Shown in pieces: positions 49,318 to 57,846 of a DNA stretch of 64,000 nt. Both the position numbers and the translations under genes were made by a program. The notes below the pieces were generated by a model that was not told the origin of the DNA, searched no databases, and saw nothing but the letters and a program-made list of their open reading frames with translations. Numbering within the stretch: the stretch's first letter is position 1; each line of letters starts with the position of its first letter. The stretch lies in contig JAUHYD010000003.1 of assembly GCA_030426665.1 (NCBI GenBank), positions 1 through 64,000 on the forward strand, read 5' to 3'. The DNA comes from Bacteroidia bacterium. GTDB taxonomy: Bacteria > Bacteroidota > Bacteroidia > Chitinophagales > Chitinophagaceae.

Positions 49318-51462
49318 TCAATTGGGCAGTATCACAGTAAATGTGGTACCTACATTTACTTCGCTGGACACTTGAATGTCACCTTCGTTGGCTTTTACAA
49401 ATTCATAGCATAGTGGTAGCCCTAACCCGGTACCGGCTTCGCCCTTTGTGCCGTAAGTACTGGTATGAGAGGTAGTCAGAAAGAGTTTTTCTATTTGCTC
49501 CGGTGTCATACCCACTCCATCGTCGGTAATACGCAATCTGGCAGTTTTTCCATCTGCAGTTGCAGATAGTGTTATGGTACCGTTTACATTGGTAAACTTA
49601 ATCGCATTTGAAAGCAGATTCCTGATGATGATATCCATATCCCCCGAATCGCAAGTAACTACAAAACCCTGTGGAATGTTGTTTATGACAGTAATGTTTT
49701 TGTTGCGCGCCGGCGCTTGCAGCAATGCTATATTTTGCCGTGCCATCTTATGTAGGTCTACTCGCTCAGACCGTGTAGCAGTATCCCCCAACACGTAGTT
49801 TTTTGACCACTTCAGCAGATTGTCGAGCAAAAAAGTAAGCGCGCCCAATTGTCTTTTCATTTCAGGCTTCAGCTCTATAAATTCCTCCGGAGACATTTCC
49901 GCTTCGTCAAGCATGTCTACCGTTGTGGATATAGAGTTGATAGGACCACGTAAATCGTGCGACAGCACCGAGAATATTTTGTCTTTGAATGTATTCAGTT
50001 CCGTCAGCTTTTCGGCCTGACCCGCAATTGTCTCTTTGCTTCTTTTTTCCTTTGTCCGGGAGCGGTAAAGCAGAATTGCAATCACCAGCACAAAGGCAAG
50101 ACCACCCAACAGCCCCCACAAAGTCTCCCGCTGTCTCTGACTTGTAGCCTCTGCAATCAGTTTTTCCTTTTCCAGCCTGCCTATCCGGTTCTCTTTCTTT
50201 TCCAACTCGTAGTCAAATTGCAACTGCTGTTGCTGCCGTGCGTTCTCTACACTAAACAAACTATCATTAATAGCGTGGCCAACCCTTGTGTATTTCAAAG
50301 CGTTACTGTAGTCTCCAACCTGCTCATAAGCCCTTCCCAATTCATCTGCAGCGGCACCGGTTTGGTCGTCCATTTCATTTTCCCGGAACAAGGCATATGC
50401 TTTTTCAAGATGGGGAATACTCTTACGGGCATTTCCTCTTGCCATCCATACTTCCCCCAATCCGATATGTGCTTGTGCAATTATCGAAGGTGCTGTCCTG
50501 TCGACAGGTGGCTCCAGACACTTCATGTAGTCTGCAAACGCATTGTCATAATCACCGGCATGAAAGTAGGACATGCCTCTATCTATGAGCATCAATGTTA
50601 ACTCCGACCGCTGCCCCGCCGAATCGGCAAGCCGAATGGCCTCGGTACATACTGCTATAGCCGCGCTATCGTTATCCATCGCATTGAATATGCTGACAGC
50701 ATTCATATAGCAGTGCACTATAGACTGTATGTCGCCGCATCCTTTTTGCAGCGCAATGCTTTGATTGATATAATTCAGGGCTTTTTCTTTGTTGCCAAGG
50801 GCACTGTACATTCTGGCTATGTTGCTAAGGCAACTGCCTCTGCCACTTTTACTGTCCACCTGCTCCCACACCTTCAGCGCCATCAGAAAGTACCTGAGCG
50901 CTTCAGTATTGTTTCCCAAAACTATGTAGCTCGTCCCTATGTTATCCAGAGACTTACCAACCATATTATTATCTCCCTTCTTTTCGGCCGTCCTGATAGC
51001 TTGCTCAAAGTAACTAATCGCCGATTTGTATTTTGTCTGCCGGAATCGGATATTGCCCATGTAATAGAGCAAAAGGCTCATACCTGCACTATCTTTCCGT
51101 TGCTCAAGTATTGCTATGCCTGCATTGCAAAGGCTATCTGCAAGTTCCAGGTCGTTTCTGAACATATAGGCAACACCCAACGACGCTAAACAACGTGCCT
51201 TGCCCTCATCGTAATAAATTTTATCTGCCAGCAATACGCCTCGTTGGGCTACAGCAACCATGGAATCAGTACTGGAGTTCCTGTATTGTGTAGCTACAAC
51301 TGCATACAGATTCACCTTGGCTGTATCCTCCTCCGCATGACTGTAAAGCACTTTTAGCAGGCTGTCCAGAGCCTGGGCACTTGAAATGTGTGCACAACAA
51401 ACAGCAAATAGCACAATCATTGTGAAACGTTTCCAACAACGCTGGCACTGGTCGGCAATCAT
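49318..51462 (-). CDS. TPR-repeat membrane sensor histidine kinase
   Basis: The 714-residue kinase has a signal peptide or anchor (IVLFAVCCAHISSAQA), about eight TPR repeats in the periplasm (about 40-400; for example AISYFEQAIRTAEKKGDNNMVGKSLDNIGTSY by segments), a coiled segment and one membrane helix (LWGLLGGLAFVLVIAILLY). A cytoplasmic HisKA (SVLSHDLRGPINS) and a HATPase domain (NLLSNAIKFTNVNG, DDGVGMTPEQ, GEAGTGLGLPLCYEFV) follow. It has no receiver domain and no response regulator beside it, so its partner is elsewhere. It lies downstream of phoU after a 241 bp gap on the same strand. A role in phosphate sensing is possible but not shown. Confidence 0.85.
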   Translation of the reverse strand: MIADQCQRCWKRFTMIVLFAVCCAHISSAQALDSLLKVLYSHAEEDTAKVNLYAVVATQYRNSSTDSMVAVAQRGVLLADKIYYDEGKARCLASLGVAYMFRNDLELADSLCNAGIAILEQRKDSAGMSLLLYYMGNIRFRQTKYKSAISYFEQAIRTAEKKGDNNMVGKSLDNIGTSYIVLGNNTEALRYFLMALKVWEQVDSKSGRGSCLSNIARMYSALGNKEKALNYINQSIALQKGCGDIQSIVHCYMNAVSIFNAMDNDSAAIAVCTEAIRLADSAGQRSELTLMLIDRGMSYFHAGDYDNAFADYMKCLEPPVDRTAPSIIAQAHIGLGEVWMARGNARKSIPHLEKAYALFRENEMDDQTGAAADELGRAYEQVGDYSNALKYTRVGHAINDSLFSVENARQQQQLQFDYELEKKENRIGRLEKEKLIAEATSQRQRETLWGLLGGLAFVLVIAILLYRSRTKEKRSKETIAGQAEKLTELNTFKDKIFSVLSHDLRGPINSISTTVDMLDEAEMSPEEFIELKPEMKRQLGALTFLLDNLLKWSKNYVLGDTATRSERVDLHKMARQNIALLQAPARNKNITVINNIPQGFVVTCDSGDMDIIIRNLLSNAIKFTNVNGTITLSATADGKTARLRITDDGVGMTPEQIEKLFLTTSHTSTYGTKGEAGTGLGLPLCYEFVKANEGDIQVSSEVNVGTTFTVILPN

Positions 51463-51703
51463 GGGCAGAATTTACTGCAAATTAGAAAAATAATGCCAAC
51501 TAATATTAGAGGATGAAACAGGAAAGCCGGACATACGCCCAAATTGGCCAGGTGCGTAAGCTAACACATATTGTTGTGCCCTTCCTGCTTCTGAGTGCAT
51601 GCGGAATAGTATAGCATCGTTTAAATACCTCTTGGCTAATGGACGACAATAGCCCTGCACGTTTAAATTGAGTAGGTTAAATAGGGGATTTTGAAGGGTC
51701 GCT

Positions 51704-52378
51704 CTATTTTTTTCCGCCGCTGGTGTTCTTATGTTTCAATACCAATGCTTCGTAACAGAATATTATTTCCTCAGCAATATTGGTATTGTAATCACCAACC
51801 CTTTCCAGCCTCCGAACGGTTGAAGCCAGGTCCAAAAGCGCTTTTGTATTGTCAGTATTGGCTTTTATTTCCGCAACTATTATCGCGATGCCATTGTTAT
51901 GCAGGTCATTCAATTCATTGTCCATGTCAAACACCTCGTGTGCCGAATCGGGCAAACCAGACATTAATGCAACAACATTTTCCTTAATCATTTCATTCGC
52001 GATATCAAACATCTTAATAATGTTCAGTCTATCCAGAAGTTCGGGACTATAAGGCTGTTTTAAGTCTAATACGCTATGCGCAATGTTTTTTGCATAGTCG
52101 CCCATGCGCTCCAGATGTGAATTAATCTTGAAATATGCAAAAACCGTACGCATGTCGCTGGCAACGGGACTATACAGCGCCACGATATTTTCGCAAAACT
52201 TATCAATCTCCAATTCCTTGGAATTTACCCGTTTTTCGGTACGTAGCACCTCACTTGCCGCCCCCTGATCAAAGTTCATCAACGACTTTCTGCTCTTTAT
52301 CAGCTGGCCCTGTACCAGTAGCGCCATACCCTGTATTTCTTCCCTCAAATCTTTTAGAACTTGCTCTAAATGTGTCAT
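51704..52378 (-). CDS. phoU: Phosphate transport regulator PhoU
   Basis: The 224-residue protein shows the two three-helix bundles of PhoU, each with the metal-binding E/D.E..D pattern: EIDKFCENIVALYSPVASDMRTVFAYFKINSHLERMGDYAKNIA and DLASTVRRLERVGDYNTNIAEEIIF by segments. PhoU links the Pst transporter to the PhoR/PhoB phosphate-sensing system and keeps it off when phosphate is plentiful. It is the last gene of the porin-pstSCAB-phoU operon, 38 bp after pstB. Confidence 0.93.
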   Translation of the reverse strand: MTHLEQVLKDLREEIQGMALLVQGQLIKSRKSLMNFDQGAASEVLRTEKRVNSKELEIDKFCENIVALYSPVASDMRTVFAYFKINSHLERMGDYAKNIAHSVLDLKQPYSPELLDRLNIIKMFDIANEMIKENVVALMSGLPDSAHEVFDMDNELNDLHNNGIAIIVAEIKANTDNTKALLDLASTVRRLERVGDYNTNIAEEIIFCYEALVLKHKNTSGGKK

Positions 52379-52416
52379 GCGTATACCCTTTGTAGTTTAG
52401 TTGCCGCTTATTAGAA

Positions 52417-53169
52417 TTACCCGAACCTTCCGGTTACGTAATTCAAAGTACGTTCTTGCTTAGGGTTTGTAAAAATATTTGTTGTAGAATCATACTCTAC
52501 CATCTCACCCATATAAAAAAAGGCCGTTTTATCACTTACCCTACCTGCCTGTTGCATACTGTGCGTCACTATAACAATAGTGAAATTTTTCTTTAATTCA
52601 AAAATTAATTCTTCAATCTTTGACGTTGATATCGGGTCAAGCGCAGATGCAGGCTCGTCCATCAACAATATAGATGGCTCTACGGCAAGCGCTCTGGCAA
52701 TACACAATCGCTGCTGCTGACCGCCGGACAATTGCAGCGCACTTCTATTAAGCTTATCTTTCACCTCGGTCCAAAGTGCTGACCGTATCAAGGATGCTTC
52801 TACCCTATCTTCAATTTCCGACTTCGATTTAACACCGTTCACTCTCAAGCCATAAGCTACATTCTCGAATATACTTTTCGGGAAAGGGTTAGGCTTCTGA
52901 AAAACCATTCCTACTTGCTTTCTCAGCTCTTCCACGTTCACCCCCTTGCCATAAATATTCTGTCCATTTATTTCTACACTACCATCAAGCCTGCAACCGT
53001 CTATCAGGTCATTCATTCTATTAAACAGGCGTAATAGCGTAGACTTCCCGCAACCGGATGGGCCAATAAATGCGGTCACGGTATTATGTTCAATTGGCAA
53101 ATTGATATTCCTTAAGGCCTGAACAGCTCCGTAGTAAAAGTCGACATTTTTTGTTTCTATCTGAGCCAT
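52417..53169 (-). CDS. pstB: Phosphate ABC transporter ATP-binding protein
   Basis: The 250-residue ATPase has the full set of PstB marks: opening [20 protein letters not shown], Walker [13 protein letters not shown], the PstB string [11 protein letters not shown]-loop [22 protein letters not shown], signature [19 protein letters not shown], Walker [13 protein letters not shown] and the H-loop VTHSMQQA. It energises PstC-PstA. Its start overlaps the pstA stop by one base, so translation is coupled. Confidence 0.95.
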   Translation of the reverse strand: MAQIETKNVDFYYGAVQALRNINLPIEHNTVTAFIGPSGCGKSTLLRLFNRMNDLIDGCRLDGSVEINGQNIYGKGVNVEELRKQVGMVFQKPNPFPKSIFENVAYGLRVNGVKSKSEIEDRVEASLIRSALWTEVKDKLNRSALQLSGGQQQRLCIARALAVEPSILLMDEPASALDPISTSKIEELIFELKKNFTIVIVTHSMQQAGRVSDKTAFFYMGEMVEYDSTTNIFTNPKQERTLNYVTGRFG

Positions 53170-54029
53170 TATTTTTTGTATTTACTATGGTAATAAGCAC
53201 GAACGCCATTTGCAATCAGGTTAGTGACTAATACAATCATCACCAACACCAATGCTGTACCAAACGCTACCGGACGTGCTTCTTCAATATTAGTTCCGCT
53301 TGTTGCCAGTACATAAAGGTGATACGGCAATGCCATAACCTGATCATATATACTGTGCGGCAGTTTCGGTAAGAAATATGCAGCAACGGTAAACAAAATA
53401 GGTGCAGTCTCGCCCGAAACACGTCCTATTGACAATATAAGACCCGTAATAATGTCAGGCAAAGCAATCGGCAAAATTATTTTTTTTATTGTGTACAGTT
53501 TGCTGGCACCCATGGCGTAACTAGCCATCCGGTAATTGTCGTCAACAGCCTTTAGTGCTTCCTCTGTGGTGCGAATAATAACCGGCAAAACAAGTAAACC
53601 CAACGTAAGCGAACCCGCTATAATAGAGTCACCAAATTTTAGTTTGTTTACAAAAAGTGCCATCCCAAACAAACCAAAAACAATCGATGGCACCCCTGCC
53701 AGATTGTTGGTCATTAGCTGAAGAAAGCTTTTTATCTTCCCCTTTTTGATATACTCATGCATGTATATAGCAGAGAACACGCCAATCGGAAATGCAAACA
53801 GCAGACTACCGCCAATCAGGTAAAGAGTACCTATTATCGCCGGAAATATACCACCTTTTACCATTCCGTCTTCCGGTGCTTTAGTGAGAAAATCCCAACT
53901 TATTGTAGAAATACCTCTGGAAAAAACGAAGTACAAAATTGTAAGTAATACCAGCACGACTACAGTGCTCATAATACGGAACAACCAGAAAAATATGCTT
54001 TGAGTTAACTTCTTATTCCCAATCATCAT
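53169..54029 (-). CDS. pstA: Phosphate ABC transporter permease PstA
   Basis: The 286-residue inner-membrane permease has six helices and the PstA markers [70 protein letters not shown] and the coupling loop [31 protein letters not shown]. It pairs with PstC to form the phosphate channel. Its start abuts the pstC stop and its stop overlaps pstB. Confidence 0.94.
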   Translation of the reverse strand: MMIGNKKLTQSIFFWLFRIMSTVVVLVLLTILYFVFSRGISTISWDFLTKAPEDGMVKGGIFPAIIGTLYLIGGSLLFAFPIGVFSAIYMHEYIKKGKIKSFLQLMTNNLAGVPSIVFGLFGMALFVNKLKFGDSIIAGSLTLGLLVLPVIIRTTEEALKAVDDNYRMASYAMGASKLYTIKKIILPIALPDIITGLILSIGRVSGETAPILFTVAAYFLPKLPHSIYDQVMALPYHLYVLATSGTNIEEARPVAFGTALVLVMIVLVTNLIANGVRAYYHSKYKK

Positions 54030-55220
54030 TTACCTGTTTCGTTTTTTTAATGCCAGTTGCACATAAAGGTTCAGCGCCATAGTTGCCAGAAATAGAATGC
54101 AGCCCAAAGCAAAAAGCGCACTATAGTGCAAGCCCCCGTTTGCCGTTTCTCCCAGCTCTGCAGCAATAGTCGCCGGAATAGTACGAACCGGCTGCAGAAA
54201 AGTTGTCGGCATGTTCGATGCGTTACCCGTAACCATCAGCACTGCCATGGTTTCGCCAATAGCCCTCCCTATCCCAAGAATCGCACCGGTCATAATGCCT
54301 GACTTCGAATAAGGAATCACAACACTTCGTATCGTTTGCCATTGTGTAGCTCCCAGTGCAAGGCTTGCCTCGCGCATGTTATTCGGCACATTGCGTATTG
54401 CATCTTCAGCAATAGAGATAATTGTTGGCAGCGCCATAATCGCCAACACTATGCTGCCGGCAAGGGCCGTTTCGCCGACATCGAGGCTGAATACTTTTTG
54501 TACTATCGGAACCACAATGATAAGACCAAAAAAACCATACACCACACTTGGTATTCCTGCAAGAAGTTCAATAATCGGACGAAGCACCTTTCTGGCAACG
54601 GGGTGGGCAATTTCTGCCATATATATAGCAGTAACCAATCCGAATGGCAGTGCCAGTAAAATTGCCCCCAGACTAACCATCAATGTACCAAGTAACAGTG
54701 GCAAAATACCCAGCTGAGCTACAGGGCGTGCAGTGGGTAACCATTCCTTGCCTTTTACAAATTCAAAAACACCCAACGTACCAACTTTAATCATTTTGCC
54801 CTGAAAATTCTTTGCCACATTTCTTTCGGGAAAGTATGCAAGTACATTTGGGTGATTAGCAATATAGTTATTGATACAGGTATCCATGTACTCAAAATCA
54901 GAACCTATTTCCTCTTCCGTATAGAAATTCGGAAGCTCATCAATACTAAACAATGTTATAGCATTGTCATCGCCGCCTATCTGCTTCCAGTTGGTGATTT
55001 TTTGGTCAAATATATTCTTTATGTCTTTCGGAGAAATAGCATTTAGCTTATTACTCTTATTGACGGCTATTACGAAACCCTCTTCCAGCAAGCTCTTTGT
55101 AAAGACACCCGCCCCTTCGTTGAACAAAAATATTATGATTAGAAGAACCACAATGCTAGTAACATAACTGCTTGTGGCCAACACACCGACCTGAAGAAAA
55201 TTCAGTACCTTTTTTACCAT
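54030..55220 (-). CDS. pstC: Phosphate ABC transporter permease PstC with inserted PstS-like segment
   Basis: At 396 residues this PstC is about 80-100 longer than enterobacterial PstC. After the first helix (about 20-35) comes a periplasmic insert (about 45-165). Its core VNKSNKLNAISPKDIKNIFD plus KITNWKQIGG closely mirrors PstS in the same operon (VNPSNPVKKLTRAQLEGIYTG plus KIKNWKEVGG). The remaining helices carry the usual permease marks: PFGLVTAIYMAE, LAGIPSVVYGFFGLI and the coupling region MREASLALGATQWQTIRSVVIP. The insert may dock or imitate the binding protein at the channel mouth. It covers only part of a PstS lobe, so it should not bind phosphate alone. Confidence 0.92.
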   Translation of the reverse strand: MVKKVLNFLQVGVLATSSYVTSIVVLLIIIFLFNEGAGVFTKSLLEEGFVIAVNKSNKLNAISPKDIKNIFDQKITNWKQIGGDDNAITLFSIDELPNFYTEEEIGSDFEYMDTCINNYIANHPNVLAYFPERNVAKNFQGKMIKVGTLGVFEFVKGKEWLPTARPVAQLGILPLLLGTLMVSLGAILLALPFGLVTAIYMAEIAHPVARKVLRPIIELLAGIPSVVYGFFGLIIVVPIVQKVFSLDVGETALAGSIVLAIMALPTIISIAEDAIRNVPNNMREASLALGATQWQTIRSVVIPYSKSGIMTGAILGIGRAIGETMAVLMVTGNASNMPTTFLQPVRTIPATIAAELGETANGGLHYSALFALGCILFLATMALNLYVQLALKKRNR

Positions 55221-55233
55221 GTATCTACATTAA

Positions 55234-55259
55234 TAAGGGGGAACCTATCATCCCCCTTA
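55234..55259 (-). promoter_or_regulatory. Hairpin between pstS and pstC
   Basis: TAAGGGGGA (55234-55242) and TCCCCCTTA (55251-55259) form a perfect 9-bp stem. On the minus strand only a weak TTATTAAT follows. It probably protects pstS mRNA or attenuates pstC, giving more binding protein than permease. Confidence 0.65.
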
Positions 55260-55282
55260 ATTATATCGAATTTTATACCAAC

Positions 55283-56089
55283 CTATAATGACAAATATCC
55301 CACCTTATCTATAATCGCCTGCCCCTTTTTAGACATCACAAAATCCACAAATGGCTTAACCTTTGCTTCGGAAGTAGTCACATAATATATGTACAGAGGG
55401 CGCACCACAGGATACTTCCCGTTTTTTGCATTTTCGCGCGTTGGCTCTGTAAAGGTCTTGCCATCATAGCTAATAGACAACTGGCGCACTTTCGGATTGT
55501 CATAAGCCATGCCTATGTACCCAATGGCACCGGCCGTCTGGCTCACACTCTGTACAACAGCGCCGGTAGCTGGCATTGCCAATACACTTGATGCAAAGTT
55601 TTTCTTTTGCATAATATGCTCTTTAAAAAACTCGAAAGTACCGGAACTACTCTCACGGCTATACACAACTATGTTCATGTCCTTTCCACCTACTTCTTTC
55701 CAGTTTTTTATCTTGCCCGTGTAAATCCCTTCAAGCTGTGCGCGGGTAAGTTTTTTGACCGGGTTAGAAGGATTGACGATAACTGACAATGCATCACGAC
55801 CTATAATTATTTGCTTTACCTTCTTACCGGCCTGCGACAACTTAATTTTCTCATTCATCTTCATTTTACGCGATGCTGTCGCAATATCAGTCGTATTGTC
55901 TAATAGCGACGCAATACCGACACCCGATCCGCCGCCAGTAACAGAAACAGAACCCTTGCCCATCTTGTTAAATACAGATGCTTCTTCTTGTGCAATTGGA
56001 AGAATAGTATCACTTCCCTTAATCTTAATATTCTGAGCGAATGTTGTTGATGCAATCAACAATGCACATCCAAGAATTACTTTTTTCAT
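55283..56089 (-). CDS. pstS: Phosphate-binding protein PstS
   Basis: The 268-residue periplasmic protein binds phosphate and delivers it to PstC-PstA. It has a signal peptide (ending STTFAQ) without a lipobox. Phosphate-site segments are IKGSDTILPIAQ, TGGGSGVGIASLL, DIATASRKMK and SRESSSGTFEFFKEHI, followed by QTAGAIGYIGMAYD. It follows the porin gene by 31 bp. Confidence 0.94.
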   Translation of the reverse strand: MKKVILGCALLIASTTFAQNIKIKGSDTILPIAQEEASVFNKMGKGSVSVTGGGSGVGIASLLDNTTDIATASRKMKMNEKIKLSQAGKKVKQIIIGRDALSVIVNPSNPVKKLTRAQLEGIYTGKIKNWKEVGGKDMNIVVYSRESSSGTFEFFKEHIMQKKNFASSVLAMPATGAVVQSVSQTAGAIGYIGMAYDNPKVRQLSISYDGKTFTEPTRENAKNGKYPVVRPLYIYYVTTSEAKVKPFVDFVMSKKGQAIIDKVGYLSL

Positions 56090-56120
56090 ACTTGACTTTA
56101 TTTATTTTTTTAGGTAAAAT

Positions 56121-57440
56121 TTAGAATGAATACATTACACGTAAAGTGAGCACATTATCCTTAAGATCAGAGTCGTAGTTGGCTAGTTTTGTCGCATCAT
56201 TTTTTACGATGTCATAATGCAATACGAATTTCCAGTCTTCATCATAAGTATAATAATAGCCTAACCCCAACGTGTTGTACCTAATATCAGCAGCGGTCAA
56301 CGAACCGGTACCGGTAACGACGCCAATCTCTTTTTCAGTAACTTTTACATTAGGATCATACCAGTCGTACTTGACTACAAAGTTGTGCTTCGACCCCAAT
56401 ATATTTTGTATAAAGTAGAAATAAGCTCCGTCAAATTCCCTTTGATAGGTATTTGTGGTTACAGCTACTCTTGGCGATGAAGAAGAACTTGCAGTTCCTC
56501 CCTGAGTCCCCCATATATATTCTGCGCGCAGGGTTGTCCGACCAGCAGCCCACTTAGCAGTAACCTCGGCATCTACGCCATAGTATATCTGCTTAGCACG
56601 TTTATCTAAGTTACCGGACGCAGAATCCGTAATTGACCAATAATGATTACCTACCCCATCGGTTAGTAATTGATCTATATACTTTGTTCCATTCCGGTGC
56701 CCGCCATTGTAATAACTAAGCCCTCCTGAATATTTCACTGACTTTGATTTGTTATTTTTATAGAATGTAAGCCTGGAAATAAGATCTTTAAAACGGTCAT
56801 AATCATGATTCGTTACACCTGTACCGTTATACATACCCGCCTCAAGCCTGAAAAAACGCCAACGAGACGTCTTGTTCGGCTCTATAAATATTTGTGCGCC
56901 TAAGTCTTTTTCACCCGGCAATAAAATCTGACTCATTCTACCACGTTCCGGCGTTTCACGTACACTACTACTATAGGTCAACTCATAACTAAATGGCTTA
57001 TTCATTGCACCAACTTTCAACCCTACCCAACGGGTATGAGGTTCCAGGATAGTTACATATGCATCCCGCAATGCAAGCCCGGACTGCGTATAGTCGATTT
57101 GTACATAAGCCGAAGTCAACAAATCGCCATCTGCATTTTTCCTGGCATAATTCAACTTTGCACGACCACGTCTTACCATAAAACGTTTATCAGTGCCGGG
57201 GGCAAAATTGCCACCCGCATATGTATGTGCCCCATCAGATTCTGCAACCTGAAACTGCCCCATGATGTATCCCGAAAACTTAAGCTCGGAACATTTCTTT
57301 TGTCCTTTTTCCAATTTAGAAATCTTACTCGTTAGGTCTTCTATTTTTTTAGCAATTGAACCTGAATCTGCATCTGTTTGTGCCTGTACAAAAAGCGGCT
57401 GAGACGCTAGGAGTAAAAGTAATGCTGCAATTTTGCCCAT
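56121..57440 (-). CDS. Phosphate-selective outer-membrane porin (OprO/OprP-like)
   Basis: The 439-residue protein has a signal peptide (ending VQAQT), a short coiled coil (IAKKIEDLTSKISKLEKGQKK, about 28-47, likely for trimerisation) and a barrel of the phosphate-selective porin O/P type. Features include FMVRRGRAKLNYARKNADG, YVQIDYTQSGLALRDAYVTI and the terminal strand NVLTLRVMYSF. It lets phosphate cross the outer membrane and heads the pst operon. A cluster of TGTTAC repeats directly upstream (57464-57513) is a candidate Pho box, so induction by phosphate starvation is likely. Confidence 0.9.
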   Translation of the reverse strand: MGKIAALLLLLASQPLFVQAQTDADSGSIAKKIEDLTSKISKLEKGQKKCSELKFSGYIMGQFQVAESDGAHTYAGGNFAPGTDKRFMVRRGRAKLNYARKNADGDLLTSAYVQIDYTQSGLALRDAYVTILEPHTRWVGLKVGAMNKPFSYELTYSSSVRETPERGRMSQILLPGEKDLGAQIFIEPNKTSRWRFFRLEAGMYNGTGVTNHDYDRFKDLISRLTFYKNNKSKSVKYSGGLSYYNGGHRNGTKYIDQLLTDGVGNHYWSITDSASGNLDKRAKQIYYGVDAEVTAKWAAGRTTLRAEYIWGTQGGTASSSSSPRVAVTTNTYQREFDGAYFYFIQNILGSKHNFVVKYDWYDPNVKVTEKEIGVVTGTGSLTAADIRYNTLGLGYYYTYDEDWKFVLHYDIVKNDATKLANYDSDLKDNVLTLRVMYSF

Positions 57441-57457
57441 GTGTTAATTTTATACTG

Positions 57458-57513
57458 CAAAATTGTTACCTCAATATGTTCTCAATGTTACTCCAATATT
57501 AAGAAATTGTTAC
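57458..57513 (-). promoter_or_regulatory. Candidate Pho box and -7 box of the pst operon
   Basis: TGTTAC occurs at 57464, 57486 and 57508, exactly 22 bp (two helical turns) apart, with a TGTTCT at 57477. Minus strand CAATTTTG at 57458-57465 is a one-mismatch TAnnTTTG box, 18 bp before the porin start. Direct repeats in 11-bp phase abutting the core promoter are how PhoB-type activators bind. No -33 TTTG is present, consistent with activator dependence. Confidence 0.55.
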
Positions 57514-57846
57514 CTCGCCCACAGCGTATTGATTATCAATGATTTACAATAACACCAAAGCGACGTATATGCACAAATAAATGCGACAACATATATGCAG
57601 CGCAGCATTTTGTAATTTTTTGAAGCACCAAATACGTTTAAAACAACCGTTTTTTTGTGGGGAGTAGGTGCAATCTACTAGCCCGGGGCGCGCGCTTGGT
57701 CTTATTACCATCAACGGCGTAACACGCTCATCGAAATAACATCATTGCGTGAGCACCGTAGTTAGGTACAATCTAAATAAACGCCTGTAATCCGTCCAAT
57801 ATAATCCATATTGGGTACCTTAGCGGCCTGTAAAAATGCAAGCATT
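57514..57846. other. Gap between the pst operon and the PLP-enzyme gene
   Basis: No gene or tRNA is seen. The stretch 57690-57720 is unusually rich in GC (CCCGGGGCGCGCGC) for this window. A TACCTTAG at about 57816 is a weak -7 candidate for the gene starting at 57847. Confidence 0.35.

Noticed and set aside
51704-57440. A complete PhoR/PhoB pair belonging to the pst operon
   Set aside because: No response regulator is present here. The TPR kinase downstream lacks a receiver and a PhoR-type layout, so it cannot be named PhoR.
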